Part shown: positions 1 to 7,160 of the stretch, in pieces
Position numbering within the stretch: the first letter of the stretch is position 1
Layout: each line of letters begins with the position of its first letter
From: Deltaproteobacteria bacterium
Lineage (GTDB): Bacteria > Desulfobacterota > Syntrophia > Syntrophales > Smithellaceae
Length of the DNA: 8,681 nt
Reading direction: 5' to 3'
Assembly (NCBI GenBank): GCA_009668925.1
Contig: SBEK01000169.1
Coordinates: 1-8,681 of the forward strand
The notes under the pieces: model-generated
What the model was told of the DNA's origin: nothing
Database searches by the model: none
The model's input: only the letters and a program-made list of their open reading frames with translations
Position numbers and translations under genes: made by a program

Positions 1-526
1 GTTTTTGGCCGGTCTGATGGTCGGGCGCACGCCGGAATATCTGGGAAAGAAGATCGAAGCCTACGATGTAAAGGTCAGTGTTCTGGCGGTGCTGGTTCTA
101 TGTTTCAGCATCCTGAGCTTTGCGGCCTGGGCGGCTGTAAGCTCCTGGGGCGTCACCGCGCTCAACAACGCAGGTCCACACGGCCTCACCGAACTTCTTT
201 ATGCCTATTCCTCGTCCGTCGGCAATAACGGCAGCGCCTTTGCGGGATTGAACGCCAATACGCCATGGCTGAACATCACGCTCGGTTTTGCCATGCTCAT
301 CGGCCGCTTTCTTTTTATTCTCCCGGTTCTGGCGCTTGCGGGGAATCTTGCCGGGAAAAAACTGGTGCCGGAAAGCGCCGGCAGCTTCCCGGTTTCGGGG
401 CTGACCTTTGTTGTTCTGCTGGTCGGGACGGTGATTATTGTCGGCGCCTTGACGTTCTTCCCGGCTCTGGCCCTGGGTCCTGTGGTCGAGCATTTTATGA
501 TGACGGGTTCGGGAAAACTGTTTTAG
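1..526 (+). CDS. kdpA: KdpA, potassium channel subunit of the Kdp K+-ATPase (3' part only)
   Basis: KdpA is the membrane subunit that binds and passes K+ in the KdpFABC importer. The gene starts before the window; the reading frame is open from base 2 and ends at TAG 524-526, giving about 175 C-terminal residues of a protein usually near 560. The conserved stretch [11 protein letters not shown] lies near the window start. The pore-loop motif NNGSAFAGL at bases 224-250 is the fourth selectivity-filter repeat of the family. The ending [17 protein letters not shown] matches the usual KdpA C-terminus. Hydrophobic helices lie around bases 80-130, 275-350 and 400-470. The other three pore repeats lie outside the window. 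kdpB and kdpC follow, as in all kdpABC operons. There is no sign of damage. The first visible TTG is internal, not a start. Confidence 0.97.
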   Translation, partial: FLAGLMVGRTPEYLGKKIEAYDVKVSVLAVLVLCFSILSFAAWAAVSSWGVTALNNAGPHGLTELLYAYSSSVGNNGSAFAGLNANTPWLNITLGFAMLIGRFLFILPVLALAGNLAGKKLVPESAGSFPVSGLTFVVLLVGTVIIVGALTFFPALALGPVVEHFMMTGSGKLF

Positions 527-533
527 AAAGTTA

Positions 534-561
534 GAATTTGTTTGCGGTAATAAACAAATTC
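534..561 (+). repeat. 10-bp perfect inverted repeat in the kdpA-kdpB gap
   Basis: The arms GAATTTGTTT (534-543) and AAACAAATTC (552-561) are exact reverse complements separated by 8 bases. The hairpin begins 7 bases after the kdpA stop codon. No T-tract follows it on the plus strand, so it does not look like a classical terminator. It could be an RNA hairpin that protects or separates the kdpA message, or a protein-binding palindrome. The function is not shown by the sequence. Confidence 0.6.
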
Positions 562-573
562 GTAAACTTACTT

Positions 574-590
574 ATCCCGCCTGGCGGGAT
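574..590 (+). repeat. GC-rich short palindrome upstream of kdpB (REP-like)
   Basis: The sequence ATCCCGCCTGGCGGGAT forms a 7-bp stem with a CTG loop. Flanking TT/AA bases can extend the stem with one bulge. It sits 25 bases before the kdpB start and is followed by TTAACG, not by a run of T. The compact GC-rich form is typical of dispersed intergenic palindromes (REP-like units) or of mRNA-processing hairpins. A partial relative of its right arm occurs at 5124-5135. Confidence 0.5.
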
Positions 591-615
591 TAACGTAAAA
601 TAAGGACTCAATATT

Positions 616-2637
616 ATGGCTGCCAAACAACGTTCAATTTTCGACCGGCGTATTATTGTGGAGGCGCTGGTCGCATCCGTTAAAAAACTTCACCCTCTGA
701 CCATGATGAGAAATCCGGTGATGTTTGTAACCGAAGTCGGGGCTTTCATCACGACCGTCGGCCTTTTTGCCGGACCATCCGCCGAATCGGCAGTTTTCGT
801 TCTTCAGGTATCCATCTGGCTTTGGTTCACCGTTCTTTTTGCCAATTTCGCCGAAGCCATGGCCGAAGGACGCGGTAAAGCCCAGGCCGATACCCTGCGT
901 AAGACGAGAACCCATACCCTCGCCAATCGTACATTGGCCATAGGCGTGCAGGAGCAGGTTCCGGCGGAGATGCTGCGCAAAGGAGATGTGGTCGTCGTTT
1001 CCGTCGGAGAAGTGATTCCCGCCGACGGTGAAGTGATCGAAGGCGTGGCCTCCGTGGATGAATCCGCCATCACCGGGGAGTCGGCGCCGGTCATCCGGGA
1101 GTCCGGCGGGGACCGGAGCGCCGTCACCGGCGGCACCCGGGTTTTGTCCGATCAGATCAAGGTGATGGTCACCGCCAATCCCGGTGAAAGTTTTATGGAC
1201 CGGATGATCGGCCTGGTCGAAGGGGCGCGACGTCAGAAAACGCCAAACGAAATCGCCCTGATCATTCTCCTTTCGGCCCTGACGATTATTTTTCTTGTTG
1301 TCATCCTGACGCTGAAATGTTTCGGACTCTATTCAGGTATTTCCTTCAGCATTACCGTCCTTTCGGCCCTTCTGGTCTGTCTGATCCCCACAACCATCGG
1401 CGGACTTCTCAGCGCCATAGGAATTGCGGGCATTGACCGGCTCGTGCAAAAAAATGTCTTGGTCATGAGCGGGCGGGCGGTCGAAGCGGCAGGCGACATT
1501 GATGTCCTTCTGCTGGATAAGACAGGCACCATTACACTGGGCAACCGGCAGGCCACCGAATTTATCCCTGCGGCCGGGGTTCCACCCGAGAAGCTGGCCG
1601 ATGCCGCCCAGCTGGCGTCGCTCAGCGACGAAACACCCGAAGGCCGGAGCATCGTTATTCTGGCCAAGCAGTACGGCCTGCGCGGTCGCTCCATCGCCGA
1701 GATGCCCCATGCCAATTTCATTAATTTCACAGCCCAGACCCGCATGAGCGGTGTGGATGTCGACGGCCGAAAGATCCGTAAGGGCGCCCCGGATGCCGTC
1801 AGGGCTTTCATTGGCGCCGATTTTTCTCCGGATATCCGGGAAGTCAGCGAGAAAATCTCACGCTCGGGCGGAACTTCCCTTCTTGTCGCCGAAAACGATC
1901 GCGTTCTGGGGATCGTTCACCTCAAAGACATCGTTAAAGGCGGGCTGAAAGACCGCTTCACCCGTTTCCGGGCCATGGGCATCAAGACCGTGATGATCAC
2001 AGGCGACAACAGGCTCACGGCGGAGTCGATCGCCAGTGAGGCGGGTGTGGACGATTATCTGGCCGAAGCCAGGCCGGAAGACAAACTCGCCCTGATCCGA
2101 AAGGAGCAGGCCGCAGGCCATCTGGTCGCTATGACGGGCGACGGAACGAATGATGCGCCGGCCCTGGCCCAGGCCGATGTCGGCGTGGCCATGAACACGG
2201 GCACCCAGGCGGCAAAGGAAGCCGGAAATATGGTCGACCTGGATTCCAATCCGACCAAGCTGATCGAAGTCGTGGAAATCGGCAAGCAGATGCTCATCAC
2301 CCGGGGGGCGCTGACAACCTTCAGCATCGCCAACGATGTGGCAAAATATTTTGCCATCATCCCGGCGATGCTGATCACGCTCTTCCCGGAAATTGCCCCC
2401 CTGAACATCATGGGACTGCGATCCCCGCAGAGCGCTGTTCTTTCCGCCGTCATTTTCAACGCGCTGATCATCGTGGCGCTGATACCGCTGGCTCTTCGGG
2501 GAGTAAAATTCCGGCCAGTTTCCGCCTCTTCACTTTTAAGGCGGAACCTGTTCATTTACGGGCTGGGCGGTCTGGTGGCTCCCTTTATCGGCATCAAACT
2601 GATCGATCTGCTGGCGGGCTTCCTGCCCTGGATGTGA
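616..2637 (+). CDS. kdpB: KdpB, P-type ATPase subunit of the Kdp K+ importer
   Basis: KdpB hydrolyses ATP to drive K+ uptake through KdpA. The 673 residues compare with 682 in E. coli. Visible motifs are the actuator-loop TGES at 153-156, the phosphorylation motif DKTGT with D301 (D307 in E. coli), K389 in the nucleotide-domain KGAPDA, and the hinge GDGTNDAP at 508-515. In the membrane, IPTT has P258 (E. coli P264), and the charged pair D574/K577 in NDVAKYF corresponds to D583/K586, which matter for coupling. Membrane helices fall near 28-50, 58-80, 213-233 and 243-267, with three more after 565. TGES serine S156 matches E. coli S162, whose phosphorylation is known to inhibit the pump at high K+, so that brake could exist here. 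The start is ATG 616, with AAGGA at 602-606. The next gene, kdpC, starts 27 bases after the stop. Confidence 0.99.
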   Translation: MAAKQRSIFDRRIIVEALVASVKKLHPLTMMRNPVMFVTEVGAFITTVGLFAGPSAESAVFVLQVSIWLWFTVLFANFAEAMAEGRGKAQADTLRKTRTHTLANRTLAIGVQEQVPAEMLRKGDVVVVSVGEVIPADGEVIEGVASVDESAITGESAPVIRESGGDRSAVTGGTRVLSDQIKVMVTANPGESFMDRMIGLVEGARRQKTPNEIALIILLSALTIIFLVVILTLKCFGLYSGISFSITVLSALLVCLIPTTIGGLLSAIGIAGIDRLVQKNVLVMSGRAVEAAGDIDVLLLDKTGTITLGNRQATEFIPAAGVPPEKLADAAQLASLSDETPEGRSIVILAKQYGLRGRSIAEMPHANFINFTAQTRMSGVDVDGRKIRKGAPDAVRAFIGADFSPDIREVSEKISRSGGTSLLVAENDRVLGIVHLKDIVKGGLKDRFTRFRAMGIKTVMITGDNRLTAESIASEAGVDDYLAEARPEDKLALIRKEQAAGHLVAMTGDGTNDAPALAQADVGVAMNTGTQAAKEAGNMVDLDSNPTKLIEVVEIGKQMLITRGALTTFSIANDVAKYFAIIPAMLITLFPEIAPLNIMGLRSPQSAVLSAVIFNALIIVALIPLALRGVKFRPVSASSLLRRNLFIYGLGGLVAPFIGIKLIDLLAGFLPWM

Positions 2638-2664
2638 GCCGTTATTCAAAAAGGAGAATGATCC

Positions 2665-3249
2665 ATGTTAAAAACCGTCATCAACGAATTGCGTATTTCC
2701 ATCATTGCAGCGGCAGGTCTGGCTGTTGTGTTGTGCGGCGTTTATCCGGCAGCAGTCTGGCTTTGCGCCCAGGGCCTGTTTCCCGATCAAGCCAACGGTT
2801 CACTGATTTCGATCAAAAAACAAGCAGTCGGTTCGTCTCTTCTGGCTCAGCCGTTCACCGGCCCGGGTTACTTCCATCCCCGTCCCTCGGCAGCGGGGAG
2901 CGGGTATGACGCCGCCAATTCCGGCGGCAGCAATCTGGGACCGACATCGCAAAAGCTGATTGATGCGGTCAAGGAGCGCGCAGCCGCCTACCGCAAGGAA
3001 AACAACCTTGCACCGTCAGCCGTCATTCCGATAGACGCCGTCACGGCATCGGCCAGTGGCCTGGATCCCCATATCAGCGTAAAGAACGCTTTCCAGCAGG
3101 CGGACCGGGTCGCCAAAGCCCGCGGCATAGGGGAAGAAAGCCTGCAGAAGATGATCCTGTCGCGCACCGAAGGCCGTGACCTGGGCATCTTCGGCGAGCC
3201 GCGGGTGAATGTCTTCTTGCTGAATCTTGATTTGGACGGTAAGAAGTAA
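2665..3249 (+). CDS. kdpC: KdpC, assembly/stabilising subunit of the Kdp K+-ATPase
   Basis: KdpC is a single-pass membrane protein that holds the KdpABC complex together and raises ATP affinity of KdpB. The 194 residues fit the family (190 in E. coli). One membrane helix spans about residues 11-34, and the rest is outside the cytoplasm. Family signatures are seen in order: QPFTGPGYFHPRPSA (about 69-83), NSGGSNLGPTS (about 90-100), ASASGLDPHIS in the middle, and GRDLGIFGEPRVNV near the C-terminus. The start ATG 2665 has a good ribosome site, AAGGAG at 2651-2656. A longer frame from 2634 overlapping this start lacks KdpC similarity and is a shadow. The kinase gene follows 44 bases after the stop with no terminator between them. 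Confidence 0.97.
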   Translation: MLKTVINELRISIIAAAGLAVVLCGVYPAAVWLCAQGLFPDQANGSLISIKKQAVGSSLLAQPFTGPGYFHPRPSAAGSGYDAANSGGSNLGPTSQKLIDAVKERAAAYRKENNLAPSAVIPIDAVTASASGLDPHISVKNAFQQADRVAKARGIGEESLQKMILSRTEGRDLGIFGEPRVNVFLLNLDLDGKK

Positions 3250-3293
3250 TCTTGGAAAATTAGAAGAAAGTTTAAATCATTCGGGAGAAACGC

Positions 3294-5105
3294 ATGCTGA
3301 GTCTTCGCCAAAAGATGTTGCTGGGATACGGCGGATTGCTGCTGATCATGCTGATCGGGGGCTTTCAGAGTATCATTCAATTTCGACATCTCGGACACTC
3401 CATTGATGTGATCCTGAAGGAAAATTACCGCAGCGTTGTCGCCTGTCAGGATATGAAGGAAGCCCTGGAACGCATGGACAGCGGCGTCCTCTTTATACTG
3501 ATGGGTTACCCGCTGCCGGGAAGCGAACAAATTAAAAAGAATGAAGCCGCTTTTGAAAAAGCCCTCAATATTGAACTGCACAATATCACACTCCCCGGCG
3601 AAGGAGAGAAAGCCGCTCAATTGCAGGCACAGTTTGCCCGCTACCGCGCAGGAATCCATGACTTGCAATTGCAGCCCTCTCCGGACAGAGCCCGCCGCGC
3701 TTATTTCGAAGAAGTCCTGCCGCTTTTTCAGCTACTCAAAAGCACGGCGGACGACATCCTGCAAATGAATCAGCAGAACATGAATGAAGCCAACGACCGG
3801 GCCAGAAAAGACGCGGCAAAGGCTCAGGAGCGGATGTCCCTCTTCGTCCTGTGCGGCGTTCTTGTTGCTATCGCTTTTATCGTTTTTGTCGGCAAGTGGA
3901 TTCTGAATCCTATTCACCGCCTGACCCTTTCTGCCGAGGCTATTCGCGATGGGAATCTTGATCTTGTCGTGAAAGTGGATTCTCGGGACGAAATAGGTCG
4001 TCTTTCGGAGGCCTTCAATGATATGGCGGCGGGTCTGCGCGCTTTTCGTCGCAGCGATCAGGCCCGGCTCGAACGCACTCGGGAAGCTGCCAGAGAAACC
4101 TTCCGCAGGCTGCCCGACGCCGCAGCCATTGCCGATCTCGACGGAAGAGTGGAGATATCGACGGAAGCGGCCAAAAAGCTCTTCGGCCTCGCAGCCGGCA
4201 CATTGGTTCAAGACGCCGCTATAGGAAATTTGAACCGTCTCTTTCATAAATTTATCGATCGCGCCGCATTAGAAAATATTGAAGAAGAGAATGCTTTCCA
4301 GCTTTTTGTAAACGGCGAAGAGCGCTATTTTCGTGCTACTGCGGCGCCGATGACCGATCATAGCGGCCAACCGACCGGCGTCCTTTTGATTATGAAAGAC
4401 GTAACCGAGCAGCGGCACGTGGACGAAATGAAGCGGGGCGTGATTGCCACAGTATCTCATGAGTTGAAAACCCCTCTGACATCCATCCGCATGGCGATCC
4501 ATCTGCTGCTGGAAGAAAAAGTGGGCACCCTTACTGAAAAACAGGCGGAACTCCTACTGGCGGCCAGGGAAGACAGCGACCGCCTCCATCAAATTCTTCA
4601 GAACCTGCTGGATATCAGCCGTATCGAATCGGGCCGCCTTCAGATGGACGTTCAGGATATGTATGCCCAGTCTCTGGTTCTCGATGCCGTGGAACCTTTC
4701 CGGCGAACCGCTCAGGATGCGGGTATCGAGCTGAAGATACAGCTCTCCGATAATCTGCCGAAGGTCAGCGCAGACACGACTCAGATCCGCCATGTCTTCT
4801 CCAATCTGCTGTCCAATGCGCTCCGCTTCACGGCGCCCGGCGGCAGCATCACCATCTCGGCGATTCCGGAGGACCAGATGGTCCGTTTTTCCGTCACCGA
4901 TACCGGCCGCGGGATTCCCCACCAGTTTATGCAAAGGATATTTGAACAATTTTTCCGGGCACCCGATCAGAAATCGGAAACCGGCGCGGGACTTGGTCTG
5001 GCGATCGCCAAACAGATCGTGGAAGCTCACGGGGGGAGCATCCATGTGGAGAGCGAAGAAGGCAAAGGAACGAGCTTTTCCTTTACCCTGAAAAGAGCGG
5101 AGTAA
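3294..5105 (+). CDS. Membrane sensor histidine kinase (HAMP-PAS-HisKA-HATPase), probably the kinase half of a split Kdp sensor
   Basis: The 603 residues show, in order: membrane helix 1 (about 7-25); a helical periplasmic region (about 27-180), probably a four-helix-bundle sensor like those of chemoreceptors; membrane helix 2 (182-203); a HAMP linker starting at N205-P206 and running to about 256; a divergent PAS-like domain (about 265-380); HisKA with the phospho-acceptor motif SHELKTPLTS (H389); and the ATP-binding domain with N-box N508, DTGRG at 536-540 and GAGLGL at 564-569. All catalytic boxes are intact. The ribosome site GGGAG (3283-3287) supports ATG 3294. It is not canonical KdpD: no KdpD, Usp or four-helix membrane block is present. 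Its position between kdpC and a kinase-less kdpD suggests, by inference, that it provides the missing kinase activity. It could instead sense another signal. Its response regulator is not in the window. Confidence 0.95.
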   Translation: MLSLRQKMLLGYGGLLLIMLIGGFQSIIQFRHLGHSIDVILKENYRSVVACQDMKEALERMDSGVLFILMGYPLPGSEQIKKNEAAFEKALNIELHNITLPGEGEKAAQLQAQFARYRAGIHDLQLQPSPDRARRAYFEEVLPLFQLLKSTADDILQMNQQNMNEANDRARKDAAKAQERMSLFVLCGVLVAIAFIVFVGKWILNPIHRLTLSAEAIRDGNLDLVVKVDSRDEIGRLSEAFNDMAAGLRAFRRSDQARLERTREAARETFRRLPDAAAIADLDGRVEISTEAAKKLFGLAAGTLVQDAAIGNLNRLFHKFIDRAALENIEEENAFQLFVNGEERYFRATAAPMTDHSGQPTGVLLIMKDVTEQRHVDEMKRGVIATVSHELKTPLTSIRMAIHLLLEEKVGTLTEKQAELLLAAREDSDRLHQILQNLLDISRIESGRLQMDVQDMYAQSLVLDAVEPFRRTAQDAGIELKIQLSDNLPKVSADTTQIRHVFSNLLSNALRFTAPGGSITISAIPEDQMVRFSVTDTGRGIPHQFMQRIFEQFFRAPDQKSETGAGLGLAIAKQIVEAHGGSIHVESEEGKGTSFSFTLKRAE

Positions 5106-5167
5106 ATTGGCGAACCGCGCAAAGCGGGATGAACGCGTTTATGATATTATGATATGACTTAACGGAG

Positions 5168-5200
5168 ATGGAATACTTTTGGCGCGGTAAATCATTATGA
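5168..5200 (+). CDS. Possible 10-codon leader ORF overlapping the kdpD start
   Basis: ATG 5168 opens MEYFWRGKSL and stops at TGA 5198-5200, so stop and kdpD start overlap as ATGA at 5197-5200. The kdpD ATG has no strong Shine-Dalgarno in the 15 bases upstream, so coupling to a short upstream ORF is conceivable. The leader's own purine stretch, CGGAG, sits directly against its ATG, closer than usual. A chance ORF of this size is common. Confidence 0.2.
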   Translation: MEYFWRGKSL

Positions 5201-6924
5201 CGGATGAAAGAGCCGACACCTTCCTGCGTATGATCCGCCGTTCCCAACGGGGGCGGTTGAAGGTCTACTTGGGTTATGCAGCAGGCGTCGGCAAGACCTA
5301 CCAAATGCTGCTGGAAGCCAAAAGACTCAAGCAGGAGGGCGTCGACGTCGTGATCGGCGTCGTGGAAACCCATGGCCGTGCCGAGACGGCCATGCTTGTC
5401 GAAGGTCTGGAGGTTATCCCCAAATTCCTCCAACAGCATCACGGCATCATCCTGGAGGAAATGGACGTACAAGCCATCTTACGCCGCAAGCCGCAGGTGG
5501 TCCTGGTCGACGAGCTGGCTCATTCCAATGTACCCGGCAGCAAGAATGCCAAGCGCTATGAGGATGTCCAAGACCTCTTGGCCGCAGGCATCCATGTTAT
5601 TACGACGCTCAATGTTCAGCACCTGGAAAGTCTTTACAACACCGTGGAAAAATCAGTGGGGGTCAGAGTCCGGGAGCGTTTGCCCGATAGTATACTGGCC
5701 GAGGCGGATCAAATTGTGAATGTGGATGTAACCCCCGAGGATCTTCAAGAACGATTAAAGGCAGGTAAGATTTATCCGGCCGAGCGCGTCGGGACGGCCA
5801 TGGGAAATTTTTTCAAGACCCCCCATCTGGAAAACCTGCGAGAGCTGACGCTGCGGGAAATGGCCTCCCAGATCGATCTGAGAAGGCACGATACGTTGTC
5901 GGAAGAGGGCACGATTGTGCCGGATCAGATCATGGTCTGCCTGAGTTCACGGGGCCCTAACAGTGAATTGCTGCTGCGTTACGCCTCACGGCTGGCGGGG
6001 AAACTGAACCGGAACTGGTACGCCGTTTACGTACAAACTCCTTCCGAAGAAGCTACCGTGATCGACAGCCGGACACAGCGGATGCTGTCGGGCGTCCTGA
6101 CTCTGGCGAAGGAACTAGGCGCCATGGTCTTTACTTACAAGGGCGAAGACATTGCCGGCACGATCCTGCGCTTCGCCCGGGAATATCAGGTCGGTCATAT
6201 CGTGACCGGATCTCCTGCGCACATCCCCGCCTGGAAAAGGATCATGGGCAAGAAGAGCATTCCTGAATTTCTTATGGAGCGCGCCAGAGGAGTGACGATT
6301 GTCGTGCTGGATACAAAACCTCAAGAAACAGACGCCGCCGGGAAGCATCGTCTTTTTGAAAATGAATTGCAGGAAGCGATGCAGACTCCTTCCCCGGAGG
6401 TGCCGAAGCAGGCGGCGCCAAATATAATGCTTGGTTCCCTGCTCAGCGAGTCGGAGATTATTATCTGGGACAAACCCATGGATACGGCTGTCGTTCTCGA
6501 AAAACTGGTCAAAGCTGCCTGCGCTAAAAATCTCGCCTGCGATGATGCAACCGGATTAATTGCTGTCCAGGAAAGGGAAGCGCAGGGTTCCACTTTTTAC
6601 AGCGAGGGTGTCGCCTTCCCCCATGCGCGGGTTGCAGGATTAGACAGACCTCTTGCCGCGCTCGGTTTGACGAGAATGGGGATAAGCGATGTCGCCACCG
6701 AAAAACCGATCAAATATGTTTTCCTAAGTCTTTCTCCGCTGGAAAAGCCGGAAGTGCAGTTGCAGCTCCTGGCGGTCGCCGCCCGCACGCTCCAGAACCG
6801 GTATTTCTTAAAAAGCTTGGAAATGGCCGTAGACCCGCATCAGATTTCCACCGCCATTAAGGAATGGGAGCAATCAGCCGTCGACGGAGGAAAAAGCACC
6901 TCTTCAGGGAAGAATAAGACTTAA
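5197..6924 (+). CDS. kdpD: Short KdpD: KdpD ATP-binding domain + Usp domain fused to a PTS EIIA (EIIANtr-like) domain
   Basis: This soluble 575-residue protein holds the sensor-input half of KdpD but no membrane helices and no kinase. Residues about 19-228 are the KdpD domain, with Walker A GYAAGVGKT (26-34) and the Walker-B-like VDELAHSNVPGS (D105, E106). Residues about 245-365 are a Usp fold. A linker (about 372-408) leads to a PTS EIIA type-2 domain (about 411-560), with SEGVAFPHAR carrying the expected phospho-histidine H476 and a family-like tail, VQLQLLAVAARTL. Canonical KdpD has four membrane helices, GAF and kinase in place of the EIIA part. Kinase-less short KdpDs are known, for example in Anabaena. 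In E. coli separate EIIANtr binds KdpD and stimulates it, so the fusion fits control of Kdp by PTS phosphorylation state (inference). TAA at 5188-5190 lies in frame just upstream, so ATG 5197 is the earliest start. Confidence 0.95.
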   Translation: MTDERADTFLRMIRRSQRGRLKVYLGYAAGVGKTYQMLLEAKRLKQEGVDVVIGVVETHGRAETAMLVEGLEVIPKFLQQHHGIILEEMDVQAILRRKPQVVLVDELAHSNVPGSKNAKRYEDVQDLLAAGIHVITTLNVQHLESLYNTVEKSVGVRVRERLPDSILAEADQIVNVDVTPEDLQERLKAGKIYPAERVGTAMGNFFKTPHLENLRELTLREMASQIDLRRHDTLSEEGTIVPDQIMVCLSSRGPNSELLLRYASRLAGKLNRNWYAVYVQTPSEEATVIDSRTQRMLSGVLTLAKELGAMVFTYKGEDIAGTILRFAREYQVGHIVTGSPAHIPAWKRIMGKKSIPEFLMERARGVTIVVLDTKPQETDAAGKHRLFENELQEAMQTPSPEVPKQAAPNIMLGSLLSESEIIIWDKPMDTAVVLEKLVKAACAKNLACDDATGLIAVQEREAQGSTFYSEGVAFPHARVAGLDRPLAALGLTRMGISDVATEKPIKYVFLSLSPLEKPEVQLQLLAVAARTLQNRYFLKSLEMAVDPHQISTAIKEWEQSAVDGGKSTSSGKNKT

Positions 6925-6963
6925 GATCCGATCTCGGCACTCTCTTGAAAGAAATATATAGGA

Positions 6964-7131
6964 ATGACGTCAAGAAGCGGATATTATTCCCCGGCCAAAA
7001 CAAAGGAAGAAATAATTGGGGTCATCGGCATCCGACAAGCCTTTAAAAACCTGCTGCCGGAACAACGCCGGATCCTGGGAACCATCGCCAATTTGACATC
7101 CCTGGCCGCCGCCAGGTGGGTTAAGGCATAA
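6964..7131 (+). CDS. Doubtful small ORF, 55 codons, after kdpD
   Basis: The frame opens at ATG 6964 and stops at TAA 7129-7131. It encodes a basic peptide with a helical-looking middle (IRQAFKNLLPEQRRIL) and a C-terminal ANLTSLAAARWVKA. I do not recognise it. AGGA touches the ATG directly (6960-6963), which is too close for a good ribosome site, and a stop TGA at 6946 bounds the frame upstream. It lies 39 bases after the kdpD stop, on the same strand. It could be a real small protein of the operon, a remnant of a larger gene, or chance. At this length chance is quite possible. Confidence 0.25.
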   Translation: MTSRSGYYSPAKTKEEIIGVIGIRQAFKNLLPEQRRILGTIANLTSLAAARWVKA

Positions 7132-7160
7132 GCCGGCGATCTCTGAAGCTCGCTTATTTT
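7128..7160 (+). terminator. Weak candidate terminator between the convergent gene sets
   Basis: ATAAGC (7128-7133) and GCTTAT (7152-7157) are complementary arms around 18 bases, followed by TTT. GCGA/TCGC pairing inside the loop can add structure. It lies where the plus-strand kdp transcript meets the minus-strand gene ending at 7154. The long loop and short T-run make it a weak candidate. No better terminator is visible downstream of kdpD. Confidence 0.25.

Noticed and set aside
2055..2555. 166-codon minus-strand open frame inside kdpB
   Set aside because: It is the shadow of conserved KdpB coding sequence; codon bias of the real gene opens the opposite strand.
2988..3668. 226-codon minus-strand open frame across the kdpC/kinase junction
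   Set aside because: It is opposite two well-supported genes and its peptide has no recognisable domain.
5140..5153. Two TATGAT boxes in the gap before kdpD that look like -10 promoter elements
   Set aside because: No acceptable -35 box lies 16-18 bases upstream of either; the AT-rich stretch alone is weak evidence for an internal promoter.
7101..7116. CCTGGC/GCCAGG hairpin downstream of kdpD
   Set aside because: It has a 6-bp stem but no T-tract on either strand, so it was not called a terminator.
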